The notes: a model not told the origin generated them from the sequence alone. Positions 1 through 9,091 are shown, counted from the stretch's first letter. The stretch is DNA of 32,116 nt from Pseudomonadota bacterium (GCA_023391815.1 JAEWAF010000042.1:1-32116); one strand, 5' to 3'. Translations and numbers: made by a program.

Positions 1-90
1 TGTCTGAGCTGCGATCTCAATAACTACGACGGCACGCTGTACCCGGTGCCGGGCCGATTTTTCCATGCCCGAGCCGCGCTCAAGTTCTGA
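1..90 (+). CDS. C-terminal end of a TonB-dependent receptor (partial, 5' end outside window)
   Basis: An open frame from base 1 ends at TGA 88-90. Its last residues read PGRFFHARAALKF. Ending in an alternating strand with terminal Phe is typical of outer-membrane beta-barrels, and the wording resembles the last strand of TonB-dependent receptors. It lies 35 bp before a complete receptor on the same strand, so two receptors sit in tandem. Only 29 residues are visible, so the substrate cannot be judged; another beta-barrel class is possible. Confidence 0.65.
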   Translation, partial: CLSCDLNNYDGTLYPVPGRFFHARAALKF

Positions 91-125
91 GCGCGCGCCA
101 ACGACAAAAAAGCTGGGAGGAGCCA

Positions 126-2537
126 ATGAACAAGCACAACGTTGTGATCTTGGTCGCGGTCGCTTCTGCAATGGGATTGGCGGCGGCCCCACGAAGCGCG
201 GCGGCCGCGACGCCCGCCGCCGACGAAAACATTCTCGATACCATCATCGTGACCGCGCAGAAGCGCGAAACAGCTTTGCAGGACGTGCCGTTTTCGGTCG
301 CGGCCGCCAGCGAGGCCCAGATCCGCACTTCGGGTGCCGCCAACATCGTGGATCTGTCGCGCAATTTCGCCGGCTTGACCATCACCGACCTCGGGCCCGG
401 CCAGAGCCAGGTCGCCATTCGCGGCATCAGCGCCGGACAGGTAGTGCGCGATCAGCCCGGCGTGAAGGAATCGGTGGGCGTGTATCTGGATGAGTCGGCG
501 ATCTCGGTGGCGTTGTTCACGCCGGATCTGGATCTGTTCGACCTGGAACGTTTCGAAGTGCTGCGCGGTCCGCAGGGTACATTGTTCGGCGCCGGCTCGT
601 CGGCGGGCACGGTACGTTACATCACGCGTCAGCCCAAGCTCGGCGAGTTCGAAGGCGCGGCCGAAGTAGGCGGTTACACCGGCACCGACACAGACTGGGG
701 CGGTGGCATCAAAGGCATGATCAACGTGCCGATGGGACAGACCACGGCGCTGCGAGCGGTCGGCTACTACAACGACATGGCCGGCTTCATCGATTCGTAC
801 TATCCCGGTCGCGGTGTGCGAGAAGATGTAAACAGCGGCCAGAAGACTGGCGCACGCGTGGCGTTGCTCATCCAGCCCAACGACATGATCTCCATCACGC
901 CGCGCATCGTGTATCAAAAGCTGGAGACCGACGGCTATCCGCGCATCGATGCATATAACATCCTGGGCAATCCGTATACGACCACGCAGCCGGCGGTGAA
1001 TCCAGGCAGGCGCGGTCAAGTCACGCAGTTTCGCGAAGGTATCGACGACGAGCTCACGCTGACCGATTTGAAGCTGGAATTCGGCTTTGGCGCCGTGACG
1101 CTGACATCGGTCAGCTCCTACACCGATCGCGATCTGACCGTCCTGCGTGACGCCACTCAGCTGACTGGCAGCGTCACGTTGTCACTGAGCGGCGCAACGG
1201 GCGTTCCACTGACTCCAGCCGACGTGCGTCTGAACGCGCCGCTCTACGACCGGACCGCGCTCAAGTCTTTCAGTCAGGAGTTACGACTCGCTTCCGACGG
1301 CGGCGGCGCGTTCGAATGGCTGGTCGGCGCGTTCTATCAGGATATCGATCGCGACTACGGCCAGGACCTGCCGACGCCAGGGTACGACGCGTTGCTCACG
1401 AGGCTCGGATTGCCACCCAGCGCCGGCTTCAACGCGCCGCCCGACACGCCGTATTACTCGAAGGTGCCGTACAGTTTCCGGCAGTACGCAGCGTTCGGCG
1501 AAGGCACTCTGCACTTCAACGATCAATGGAGCTTGACCGGCGGTCTGCGGTACTACGATTTCAAGGAAGATCGGCGCCTCACTTTCGCCGGTGTGTTTGC
1601 CGACATGGGCTACACCAATCAGCCGGGCTCGACGGACTCGGACGGGTTCTCGCCGCGCGTGATTCTATCGTTCAAGCCCGATAGCGACGTGTTGCTCACG
1701 GCCCAGGTGGCGCGAGGCTTCCGACTCGGTGGCATCAACGATCCGCTCAATGTCACCCTTTGCAGTGGCGACGATCTCGTCACTTACGGCGGACAGCCGA
1801 CGTTCAAGGACGAGAACGTGTTGAACTACGAATTGGGCGCGAAGACTTTGCTTGCCGACCGTCGCGTGACGTTGAACGCCTCCCTGTTCTATTCGGATAT
1901 CAAAGATCTGCAAGTGATCGCGGACGCCGGCTCGTGCTCGTCACGCATCGTGCTGAATGCGAAAGCGGAGGCGGTCGGCGCGGAGCTGGAGCTGTTCGCG
2001 CGACCGGATGAACATTGGGACCTGGGACTGTCGGCGACCTATGTACAGGCGGAGATCACCGAGTCCCGGCTGAACGCCAGCGGCGTGCCGATCGCGGGTA
2101 TTCGCGATGGCAACCGACTGCCCACGTCACCGGAGTTCCAGGCCGCGGCGAGTGCAACATACAGCTGGCCGTTCTCGACGTCGCTGGATGCGTTCGTGAA
2201 CTTCACCTTTCAGCACGTCGGTTCCTCCTACACGCAGTTGGCTGACCAGGAACCGCCGACCGGTTGCGTGGGTTGTGCTGGCGCGCCGGGGTTCTTCGCG
2301 TTTGGCTCGCCCACGATCTCGCAATTCACGTTCGAGCCGGAGTTGCCCAGCTACGAGCTGGGCAATCTGCGCTTGGGCGTGAAGACGGGCGCGTGGGAGG
2401 CGGCTGCGTACGTAAACAATTTGTGGGATGAGCGGGCGCTGCTATCGCTGGATCGTGAGCGAGGTTTTCGTGCACGCGTCGGTTATCTCACCAACATGCC
2501 GCGAACCTATGGTGTGTCGCTCCGGATGAATTTCTGA
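126..2537 (+). CDS. TonB-dependent outer-membrane receptor
   Basis: 803 residues, the usual size for this family. Residues 1-27 look like a Sec signal peptide with an Ala-rich cleavage region. A TonB-box-like stretch, DTIIVTAQKR, lies at 38-47. The plug domain follows, with ERFEVLRGPQGTLFGAGSS starting near 141, and then a long beta-barrel that ends in SLRMNF with terminal Phe. GGAGGAG lies directly before the ATG at 126. Such receptors import scarce ligands (iron chelates, sugars, peptides, steroids and others) using energy from TonB-ExbBD; the ligand cannot be read from sequence. It has a receptor fragment upstream and a DUF885 lipoprotein downstream, which suggests uptake linked to processing of an organic substrate rather than plain iron uptake. 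That link is inference. Confidence 0.95.
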   Translation: MNKHNVVILVAVASAMGLAAAPRSAAAATPAADENILDTIIVTAQKRETALQDVPFSVAAASEAQIRTSGAANIVDLSRNFAGLTITDLGPGQSQVAIRGISAGQVVRDQPGVKESVGVYLDESAISVALFTPDLDLFDLERFEVLRGPQGTLFGAGSSAGTVRYITRQPKLGEFEGAAEVGGYTGTDTDWGGGIKGMINVPMGQTTALRAVGYYNDMAGFIDSYYPGRGVREDVNSGQKTGARVALLIQPNDMISITPRIVYQKLETDGYPRIDAYNILGNPYTTTQPAVNPGRRGQVTQFREGIDDELTLTDLKLEFGFGAVTLTSVSSYTDRDLTVLRDATQLTGSVTLSLSGATGVPLTPADVRLNAPLYDRTALKSFSQELRLASDGGGAFEWLVGAFYQDIDRDYGQDLPTPGYDALLTRLGLPPSAGFNAPPDTPYYSKVPYSFRQYAAFGEGTLHFNDQWSLTGGLRYYDFKEDRRLTFAGVFADMGYTNQPGSTDSDGFSPRVILSFKPDSDVLLTAQVARGFRLGGINDPLNVTLCSGDDLVTYGGQPTFKDENVLNYELGAKTLLADRRVTLNASLFYSDIKDLQVIADAGSCSSRIVLNAKAEAVGAELELFARPDEHWDLGLSATYVQAEITESRLNASGVPIAGIRDGNRLPTSPEFQAAASATYSWPFSTSLDAFVNFTFQHVGSSYTQLADQEPPTGCVGCAGAPGFFAFGSPTISQFTFEPELPSYELGNLRLGVKTGAWEAAAYVNNLWDERALLSLDRERGFRARVGYLTNMPRTYGVSLRMNF

Positions 2538-2618
2538 AGCAGCGTAAAATTTGCCAGCGTCGTCCCCGGCGCCTAGCGGTTATCATCGCTCGCTACAGCA
2601 TTGCGCCGAGGAATGGGA

Positions 2619-4373
2619 ATGGCAGATTTACGTCGCACTCTGTGCGTCATCACGGTGCTGGTCGCGCTGGTCGGATGCGATCGGTCGCCAGCACCGCCCG
2701 TCGATCAGAAGACCGGTCGTGCGACCGATACGCCCGCGCCGGTCGTCAACGTCGAGTGGTCGAAGTACGTCGATGAATTCGTCGACGGCTATTTCCGTGC
2801 CCATCCCAGCTTCGCGGTGACCGCCGGCAAGCATGAGTTCGACGGTCAGCTGCCGGACTGGAGCGCCGAGGGTCTCAAGAAAGAAATCGCACGCATGGAA
2901 CAGATGCGCGCGCGGGCCGTCGGCTTCAAGGATGACAGCCTGATGCCGGAGGAGCGGTTTCAGCGCGACTACGTCGTGAGCCGCATCGACAACGATCTGT
3001 TTCAGCTGCGCGACGCGCGGCAGCCATTCACCAACCCGGCCTGGTATTTCGACAATGGTCTGGACCCGAGCACGTATGTGACGACACCGTATGCGCCGGT
3101 GGATCAACGCGCCCGCGCGTTCATCGCGTATGTGAAGCAGGTGCCGGCGGTGTTGGGTCATATCAAATCGAACCTGCAACTGCCGCTGCCGCGGACCTTC
3201 GTCGACTATGGCGTCGCGAGCTTCAGCGGCTTCGTGGATTTCTATCGCAACGACGTCCCGCAAGCGTTCGCGGGCATTCCAGACGATCTGAAGAAAGAAC
3301 TGACCGCTGCGATCGAGCCGGGGGCGGTCGCGATGGATGAATTCGCCAGATGGCTGGAATCGCAACGGGCCACCGCCAATGACAATTACGCGCTCGGTCC
3401 CGAACGGTTCTCCGCGATGTTACGAATGACGGAGAGCGTGGATGTGCCATTGCAGAAGATCGAGGACATCGGCCGCGCCGATCTGGAGCGCAATCTGTCC
3501 GCGCTCAACCAGGCCTGCAAGGCGTTCGCGCCCGGCGCGAAGATCGAGGAATGCATCGCTCGCATGAACGCGGACAAGCCTGAAGGCGGCGCCGTGGCGG
3601 GCGCGCGCGCCCAGCTCGAGAGTCTGAAGAAATTCATCCTCGACCACGATATCGTCAGTATTCCGGGGAGCGAGGAAGCGAAGGTCGAAGAAGCGCCCGC
3701 CTATCGGCGCCAGAATTTCGCGTACATCAATATTCCCGGGCCGTTCGAAAAAGAGCTGCCCTCGATCTATTACATCGCGCCGCCCGATCCGAAATGGTCC
3801 AAGGCCGAGCAGGATGCGTACGTGCCGGGCAAGGCCGATCTGCTATTCACTTCCATCCACGAAGTGTGGCCGGGCCACTTCCTGCAGTTCCTGCACTCGA
3901 ATCGCTCGCCCTGGCGATTCGGCCAGCTGTTCGTCGGTTATGCCTTCGCCGAAGGCTGGGCGCACTACGGCGAGGAACTGATGATCGAGAACGGCATCGC
4001 GGCCACCGATCCCGAGTTGCACATCGGCCAGTTGCTGAACGCGCTGTTACGGAACGTGCGTTATATGTGCGCCATCGGCCTGCACACGCAGGGCATGACC
4101 GTCGCTCAGTGCGAGCAAATGTTCAGGGAGAAGGCGTTTCAGGATCCGGGCAATGCCCGGCAGCAGGCCGCGCGCGGCACTTACGATCCCGGTTATCTGA
4201 ACTACACGCTGGGTAAGCTGATGATCCGCAAGCTGCGTGAGGACTGGTCCAGCAGTCGCGGCGGTCGTCAGGCGTGGAAGATGTTCAACGACGAGTTCCT
4301 GTCGTTCGGCGGCCCGCCGATTCCGCTGGTGCGCTCGCAGATGATGCCCGGGCCCGCGGGCGATCTATTTTGA
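2619..4373 (+). CDS. DUF885 family lipoprotein, probable zinc metallopeptidase-like enzyme
   Basis: 584 residues from the ATG at 2619. I chose this start because GAGGA (2608-2612) sits 6 nt before it; the frame could open at TTG 2601 or ATG 2613. The N-terminus is a lipoprotein signal ending in the lipobox LVGC, so the protein is likely anchored to a membrane facing the periplasm. The DUF885 signature HEVWPGH falls at about 414-420 and EGWAHYGEEL begins near 445. This HExxxGH plus downstream Glu layout fits a zinc site, but the activity of most members is unproven. It is 81 bp downstream of the receptor and probably co-transcribed, so it may cleave the imported ligand (inference). Its 3' end overlaps the convergent GNAT gene by 9 bp. 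Confidence 0.9.
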   Translation: MADLRRTLCVITVLVALVGCDRSPAPPVDQKTGRATDTPAPVVNVEWSKYVDEFVDGYFRAHPSFAVTAGKHEFDGQLPDWSAEGLKKEIARMEQMRARAVGFKDDSLMPEERFQRDYVVSRIDNDLFQLRDARQPFTNPAWYFDNGLDPSTYVTTPYAPVDQRARAFIAYVKQVPAVLGHIKSNLQLPLPRTFVDYGVASFSGFVDFYRNDVPQAFAGIPDDLKKELTAAIEPGAVAMDEFARWLESQRATANDNYALGPERFSAMLRMTESVDVPLQKIEDIGRADLERNLSALNQACKAFAPGAKIEECIARMNADKPEGGAVAGARAQLESLKKFILDHDIVSIPGSEEAKVEEAPAYRRQNFAYINIPGPFEKELPSIYYIAPPDPKWSKAEQDAYVPGKADLLFTSIHEVWPGHFLQFLHSNRSPWRFGQLFVGYAFAEGWAHYGEELMIENGIAATDPELHIGQLLNALLRNVRYMCAIGLHTQGMTVAQCEQMFREKAFQDPGNARQQAARGTYDPGYLNYTLGKLMIRKLREDWSSSRGGRQAWKMFNDEFLSFGGPPIPLVRSQMMPGPAGDLF

Positions 4374-4838
4374 AGTGGACAGGATGCGCAGATCCCTCGA
4401 CATCTTGATCGCGTCTTCGAGCCCGCTGTAGTAGCCGTCGACGCGATCGGTTTCGCGATATCCCAGCCTCGCGTAGAAATAGCGCGCCTCGCGTTTGACG
4501 GCGCGCACTTCCAGTCGCACCAGGAACAGGCCGGCGATCGTCGCCGTCTCCTCCACCCATTGCACCAGGCGCCGGCCGATGCCTTGCCGGCGATATTCGT
4601 TCGCGACGCCCAGCAGCGCTATGTGGGCCGACTCGTCGCCATACTGGGCGAGAATGAAGCCGGCGAGCCGATTCTGATCGCGCGCGATCACAGCGGCACT
4701 TTCGCGCTGGCGCATGAGACCGGCCACGCGTCGGGGCGTCCAGCTCCAGGGCAGGTCGGCTTCGATCAGATCGCGCGACAGGTGGGCAATCGCAGGGGCA
4801 TCGCCCATGCGCGCGGGACCAAGGGTGACGGTGCTCAT
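4365..4838 (-). CDS. GNAT family N-acetyltransferase
   Basis: 157 residues, normal for a single GNAT domain. The acetyl-CoA binding motif is visible as RRQGIGRRLVQW near 88-99, preceded by the beta-4 strand (ESAHIALLGV) and followed by the late-motif segment YFYARLGYRETDRVDGYY. The central RRQGIG fits R/Q-x-x-G-x-G. RimI-like and ribosomal acetyltransferases look similar, but neighbours give no hint of the substrate, so no gene name is given. It is convergent with the DUF885 gene, and the two stop regions overlap by 9 bp, leaving no room for a terminator between them. Confidence 0.9.
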   Translation of the reverse strand: MSTVTLGPARMGDAPAIAHLSRDLIEADLPWSWTPRRVAGLMRQRESAAVIARDQNRLAGFILAQYGDESAHIALLGVANEYRRQGIGRRLVQWVEETATIAGLFLVRLEVRAVKREARYFYARLGYRETDRVDGYYSGLEDAIKMSRDLRILSTSK

Positions 4839-4981
4839 CGGCGTCGATAGTAACCAAATCCAGCGCGCCTGGAAGCGGGCGCCGCTCTCAATCGGGCATT
4901 CCTGACGGGTGTTCGCGTTCAGGTGGGGGTGCGGTTTCGGCGCCGTGACGTGGGCGGCGTCAGTAAAGAAATATTTGCTCT

Positions 4982-6163
4982 ATGATGCGATCCATGTCTC
5001 ATCTCACTCAGGCTCAGTCCCGGACCCGCCGCTCACGAGTCAGCCTGGGGTCGTTGCTCGCGACGACATTGCTCGTACTGGGCGGCAGCCTGGTTCGCGC
5101 CGAGTCGTTGCAGGACGGGCCGTACGTCATTCGAGCCGCTGACGGTAGTTGGCATTCACGATCGATCGACGGGGAGGGCGAAGGCCCGCGAGTCCACGAT
5201 CAGACAATTCAGATCGGCGAGGTCGTCAAGGTTGCGGCTGTCGGAACGTTTCCGGCGTTCGAGGTCAAGCTGCGCGGCCCGGCACCGCTGGCGCGCGACG
5301 AAATCCAGGTCAGCGCGCGCACGCCGTTGTTCGTGATGGCGGATACGCACGGAGAATTCGAGATCGCCGTGCAACTCTTGCAGCGACATGGAGTCGTCGA
5401 CGATCGCCTGCGCTGGTCGTTCGGCAAAGGACATCTGGCCGTGCTCGGCGACGTGTTCGACCGCGGCCCGAACCATACCGAGCTGCTGTGGTTGATCTAC
5501 AAGCTCGAAGCGGAGGCAGCGCGTGCGGGCGGCGGTGTGCATCTCGCGCTCGGCAACCACGAGTCGATGGTCCTGACGGGCGACGATCGATATCTCAATC
5601 CAAAATATCCGCGGGTCGCCTCGCTACTCGGTGTCGATCGGCACGCGTCCTTGTGGAACGAGCAATCGATCCTTGGCCAATGGCTGCGTACCAAAGCTGC
5701 GGTGTTCCGGCTCGGTCAGTATCTGTGTCTGCACGGGGGCGTCTCGCGTGAGTTGGTCGATCGCGGATTGACCTTGTCGGCGGTCAATCAAACAGTGCGC
5801 GCAGTTTTGACGGAGCAAGCGGCCCCCCGCGAGCAGACCGAGTTCGTCATGGGACAAGAAGGGCCGCTGTGGTATCGAGGGTATTTCAAGGACGCGGCGC
5901 TCCGAGGCGGTTTCAAGCTGGCGGAGCAGACCGACATCGAGCTGATCCGTGGTCGCTTCGGGGTGCAGGCGATTCTGGTCGGCCACACGACGGTGCCGAC
6001 AGTCACAGCACTCTATGATGGACGCGTGATCGCGGTGCAGGTTTATCCGCATCGAGATGAGCAGACGGACGCGCCGGTGATGGAAGCGCTGTCGATTCGC
6101 AAGGACGGTCAGATGTTTCGTGCTCGCGCCGATGGCACCAGCGAGCCGTTGACCCGTCCTTGA
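4982..6163 (+). CDS. Exported Shewanella-like metallophosphatase (calcineurin-like fold)
   Basis: 393 residues with an N-terminal signal peptide that probably ends near VRA/ES (about residue 40). Metal-binding motifs of the PPP/calcineurin superfamily appear in order: ADTHGEFE (D121, H123), GDVFDRG (D157), GNHES (N192, H193), LHGGVS (H251) and GHTTVP (H335). Wording and order match the Shewanella-like (Shelph) protein phosphatases, which dephosphorylate phosphoproteins. Export suggests a periplasmic role. The start is uncertain because ATG codons at 4982, 4985 and 4994 are in one frame and no clear ribosome site precedes any of them. The gene stands alone between a divergent GNAT gene and an apparently empty stretch. 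Confidence 0.88.
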   Translation: MMRSMSHLTQAQSRTRRSRVSLGSLLATTLLVLGGSLVRAESLQDGPYVIRAADGSWHSRSIDGEGEGPRVHDQTIQIGEVVKVAAVGTFPAFEVKLRGPAPLARDEIQVSARTPLFVMADTHGEFEIAVQLLQRHGVVDDRLRWSFGKGHLAVLGDVFDRGPNHTELLWLIYKLEAEAARAGGGVHLALGNHESMVLTGDDRYLNPKYPRVASLLGVDRHASLWNEQSILGQWLRTKAAVFRLGQYLCLHGGVSRELVDRGLTLSAVNQTVRAVLTEQAAPREQTEFVMGQEGPLWYRGYFKDAALRGGFKLAEQTDIELIRGRFGVQAILVGHTTVPTVTALYDGRVIAVQVYPHRDEQTDAPVMEALSIRKDGQMFRARADGTSEPLTRP

Positions 6164-6501
6164 TGCCGCCGCCGCTGTCGCGGCGCAGTTACCGTCGCTT
6201 CTTAGAATATTTTTCTCGCGACCGGGGGTTCATTCCTGAACGCCACCGGATCTATAACATCAAGCAGCTCATTCGAAACTGCGAGTCCGCTCCCGGGTCC
6301 GATGTGATCGTGCTGGTCTCATATCAATCTGTGAGCCTGCCTGTGAGCGGTCGAGGCGAGTAAGGTTTTGCGAGTTGGCCCGTTGTTGTCTAGGCCATCG
6401 GTGTCCTCCTGCAGGCCGTGGCACAACGATCTCTCAATACTGACGCCGCGATCGTTCACAGGCTTCTCTTCCGGGCCGCGCCCGGCACTGAGCTGACTTC
6501 G
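6164..6501. other. 338-bp stretch without a convincing gene
   Basis: A 66-codon frame opens at an ATG overlapping the phosphatase stop (6163-6363), but it has no ribosome site, no recognisable motif and an odd composition, so I do not call it. The stretch contains a short inverted repeat, GTTCA (6228-6232) and TGAAC (6237-6241). I see no tRNA arms and no clear terminator. Confidence 0.5.
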
Positions 6502-7161
6502 TTACGCCCACGAGCTGCGTTTCGGCCGCGACTTGATCCAGGCGCCGAGAATCAATCCAATCAACACCAGCGCGCCGCCGGACAACAGCCAGCGCAACAT
6601 CACATTGCGCTTCAGGTCCTGCACTTCCTGAGTCAACTGCGTGACCTGAGTGGTCAGCGATGCGTTGCTGGCCTTCAATTGTTTGTTTTCTTCGGACTGC
6701 ATGATGGCGGTGGCCGATACGCGGCGGATCTCCGCGAGCTCGGTTTGCAGCTTCTGATTTTCTTTCGACAGCTCGCTGGCCTTGCCTTCGATCTCGGTGC
6801 GCGCGCCACGCACGTCCTGATAATTCTCTCGAACCGATTTCAACTGAGCTTCGAGCGCCTCGACCCGCTTGGTCGCGGCGGCCAGTCGGTCCTTCGCGAC
6901 GGGTTGACTCACCAGATACTGAGTTGGTAACCATCCCTCCGTGCCATTCGGTGTGCGCACTTGAGTGAAGCCGGCGGCACTGTCTTCGCCGAGCACTTCC
7001 AACGCGAGGCCGCTGGGTAGCGCGGCGTTGATGATCTTGTGACCGTTCGACGGGCCTCGACGCAGAGGAACCGTCAGCTCATCGGAGATATACATCGTCG
7101 CGGCGAAGGCGGACACGGGTCCTAGCACCAGCAGCAGCGCTAGCAGCACCTTTCTCAACAT
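6502..7161 (-). CDS. YgiM-like SH3 domain protein with coiled coil and C-terminal membrane anchor
   Basis: 219 residues from the ATG at 7161. AGGA lies 9 nt upstream of this ATG and only 3 nt from the alternative GTG at 7167. A signal peptide of about 20 residues ends in FAA. A bacterial SH3 domain covers about 21-88 (LRRGPSNGHKII, then WLPTQYLVSQ). A long coiled coil follows (about 92-185), then one membrane helix at about 187-208 and a basic tail, KSRPKR. This order matches the TIGR04211/YgiM family, inner-membrane proteins with the SH3 domain in the periplasm. The role is not established; binding to cell-wall peptides is the usual guess. The gene has no obvious operon partner. Confidence 0.9.
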   Translation of the reverse strand: MLRKVLLALLLVLGPVSAFAATMYISDELTVPLRRGPSNGHKIINAALPSGLALEVLGEDSAAGFTQVRTPNGTEGWLPTQYLVSQPVAKDRLAAATKRVEALEAQLKSVRENYQDVRGARTEIEGKASELSKENQKLQTELAEIRRVSATAIMQSEENKQLKASNASLTTQVTQLTQEVQDLKRNVMLRWLLSGGALVLIGLILGAWIKSRPKRSSWA

Positions 7162-7370
7162 CAGCACGAATCCTTATAGGTCTAGTGGCTGCCGGTCTGT
7201 CGGCAGACGCGCACTATAGCGAAACTTAACCGCCATAACGCCGCGTTCGCCAATCGGCGACAGCTGGCGCGTAGGTATTTCTACAGCGCCGAGAATCGTG
7301 CACACGAATGAAAAGGCGCCTCATTCGAGTCGCGTTGTAAGAGTTGCGCGCGCGGTAAGCTGTCTGAAAT

Positions 7371-7811
7371 TTAATCGGAGCGGGGCGCTGTCTTCGCGGT
7401 GGTTTCATCGAGCCAGCGAAAGCGCACGAAGCCGATGCCCATTTCTTCGAACGTCTGATCGCCCCAGCGCACCGCCTTGGTCGGATCGGGATTCGCGGGA
7501 TTCTCAGATCAACATGTCGCGTTAAACGGGGCGCGTCACGAGCGTCGTGTGTTCTTTCGCGCCCGGCGGAATCTCGAATTTGAAATCGGTGGTACTTCGG
7601 TGGGTTGTTTGCTTCACGGAAGTAGAAGCCGACCTTGCCTGGCGCAAAGCCCGCGAAGTTGCCGCCGCTGCGCTCGCCCGTCGAGCCGGCGACGACCGGA
7701 TCGTTGGCGATGATGTGATGAATGGCCTGCTTCGCGCCGGGGTGGTGCGCCAGCAGCTTGCGCTCATCGTGGATCTTTGCGCAGCGGCGCGATCTCTTTG
7801 GAATCCGAGAT
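7371..7811 (-). pseudogene. Remnants of the cytochrome-like and copper monooxygenase-like part of a redoxin fusion protein
   Basis: Read on the minus strand after the redoxin stop, recognisable pieces appear in changing frames. SDSKEIAPLRKD follows the TAG in the same frame and looks like the start of the haem-binding segment. Next come HHPGAKQAIHHIIANDP and GGNFAGFAPGKVGFYF, then in another frame TDFKFEIPPGAKEHTT followed by a stop, and finally NPANPDPTKAVRWGDQTFEE running to a TAA at 7371-7373. These match, in order, motifs I know from long proteins in which a redoxin domain precedes a cytochrome-like and a peptidylglycine-monooxygenase-like domain. Large parts between the pieces are missing, including the CxxCH haem motif. 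Several deletions and frameshifts have killed this half. Confidence 0.8.
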
Positions 7812-8429
7812 CTAGTTGTGGCTGGTCCTGCGATCGCGCTCGGGGAAATTGACCAGGCAGCCGACGCCGTCGGCGTGCGGTGTCTGCACGGGCTGGCCCG
7901 CGAGCACGGCGTCGAGCGCGTCGGTCAGATAATGATTCTTCGCCGGTCGCTGGCGCTCGTAAGAGAGCCGGTCGTCCATCGGGCCGCGATACCGTAGCTT
8001 CCAGCCCTTGGGGTCGATGACGAACACCTCGGACGTGCGCACCACGCCGAGTGCCTCACCAATGAGTTGGGATTCGTCGAGCAGAATGGGGAAGTCGATC
8101 TTGAACTCGCTCGCTTCCTTCGCGACCAGTTCGCGCGTGTCCTGAAGGTTCGAGTTGAGCAGCAGGAACTCGACGCCCTGGCTCTGATACTTCGCGCGCA
8201 CCTCGGCGAGTGCCGGCAAGGCCTGGCGGACGATGGGGCAGCCGTTTCCCTGCACCATCACCACCACGGCTTTCATGGCCGAGAGGTAATAGAGCTCGTG
8301 CGATTTGCCCTGCTGATCGAGCAGCCGGAAATTCTCGACCGTCTGGCCCGGTTCGATGGCCAGCGCCTGAGTGGTCAGGCCGACCGTCATGAGTAGCGCG
8401 GGCCATACCCGCTTCGCTGAGTTCTTCAT
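7812..8429 (-). CDS. Redoxin (AhpC/TSA-like) domain, truncated N-terminal part of a broken fusion gene
   Basis: 205 residues from the ATG at 8429, chosen because GGAGG lies 4 nt upstream and a signal peptide (KRVWPALLMTVGLTTQALA) follows at once. A thioredoxin-fold domain comes next, with GNGCPIV as the peroxidatic-type Cys motif, then LLNSNLQDT and FVIDPKGWKLRYRGPMDD. The frame ends shortly after VGCLVNFPERD, the point where full-length homologues continue into a haem and copper enzyme module. The remaining product could still be exported and folded, but it is cut at a domain border by a stop and followed by debris. Whether it is expressed is unknown. No partner gene is evident. Confidence 0.75.
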   Translation of the reverse strand: MKNSAKRVWPALLMTVGLTTQALAIEPGQTVENFRLLDQQGKSHELYYLSAMKAVVVMVQGNGCPIVRQALPALAEVRAKYQSQGVEFLLLNSNLQDTRELVAKEASEFKIDFPILLDESQLIGEALGVVRTSEVFVIDPKGWKLRYRGPMDDRLSYERQRPAKNHYLTDALDAVLAGQPVQTPHADGVGCLVNFPERDRRTSHN

Positions 8430-8531
8430 GGCACCTCCAACCGACATTCCGGGTCGGGCTATGAACCGCATTGTCAGCGAGGTCGCGGCGGCGGGCACTC
8501 CGACCCCCGTGAAGAATTGTCAGTCGTTTTG

Positions 8532-8548
8532 CCGGGCAGGATGCCCGG
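8532..8548. other. GC hairpin downstream of apt
   Basis: CCGGGC (8532-8537) and GCCCGG (8543-8548) pair around a 5-nt loop, 40 bp past the apt stop. In the apt reading direction the hairpin is followed by CAAAACG rather than a U tract, so it is not a standard intrinsic terminator. It may protect the 3' end of the transcript. Confidence 0.35.
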
Positions 8549-8587
8549 ATGCCGGGGACGCAGGGATGCGCAGGACCGGCGGCCCGA

Positions 8588-9091
8588 TCAGTATCGGATC
8601 ACGGTGCGCGCCGGCTGGCCTTCCCAGCGGAAGTCCTTGATCAGATTGAGGTCGATCAGCACCGCCAGGGCTTCGATCCGGTAGCCCGCCAGCAGGCATA
8701 GATCGGCCGCGGCACACAGGGTGCCGCCGGTGGCGAGCACATCGTCGATCAACAATAAGCGGCCGCTCCCCTGCTGCATCTCCAGCACACCCTCGCCGTA
8801 CTCGAGCTCGTACGGGATGCTGACGACCGGCGGCGGCAGCTTGCCTTTTTTACGGATCGGGACGAAGCCCTTGCCATGCTTCAGCGCCAGGGCTGCGCCG
8901 AGCATGAAGCCGCGCGATTCAATGCCCGCGACCGCGTCGATTTGCCCCCATTCCGCGGCGCTGAGCAGGCCGCTCATCGCCTCGATGGTGGGCTCGAAGT
9001 GGCTGCGCAGTAATGGGGCAATGTCGCGAAAAATAATGCCGGGGTGCGGGAAATCGGCGACATCGCGAATGAATTGCTTCAGATCGGTCAT
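8588..9091 (-). CDS. apt: Adenine phosphoribosyltransferase
   Basis: 167 residues, normal length. It makes AMP and pyrophosphate from adenine and PRPP in cytoplasmic purine salvage. The PRPP-binding motif LLLIDDVLATGGT lies at 112-123, and FPHPGIIFRDIAPLL near 14-28 is the N-terminal Apt signature. IESRGFMLGAALA (57-69) and FVPIRKKGKLP (77-86) are further typical blocks. It starts 139 bp from the divergent pyrophosphatase gene. Apt releases pyrophosphate and the neighbour hydrolyses it, so the pairing makes metabolic sense. Confidence 0.97.
   Translation of the reverse strand: MTDLKQFIRDVADFPHPGIIFRDIAPLLRSHFEPTIEAMSGLLSAAEWGQIDAVAGIESRGFMLGAALALKHGKGFVPIRKKGKLPPPVVSIPYELEYGEGVLEMQQGSGRLLLIDDVLATGGTLCAAADLCLLAGYRIEALAVLIDLNLIKDFRWEGQPARTVIRY

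Noticed and set aside
24..1019. 331-codon minus-strand frame opposite the TonB-dependent receptor
   Set aside because: The receptor on the plus strand has a signal peptide, TonB box, plug and barrel; the opposite frame shows none of these.
6228..6241. Possible tRNA T-arm near GTTCATTCCTGAAC
   Set aside because: The flanks cannot form the acceptor and anticodon stems, and the sequence lacks the GGTTCGANNCC pattern.
6163..6363. 66-codon frame after the metallophosphatase
   Set aside because: It overlaps the previous stop by one base but has no ribosome site, motif or plausible fold.
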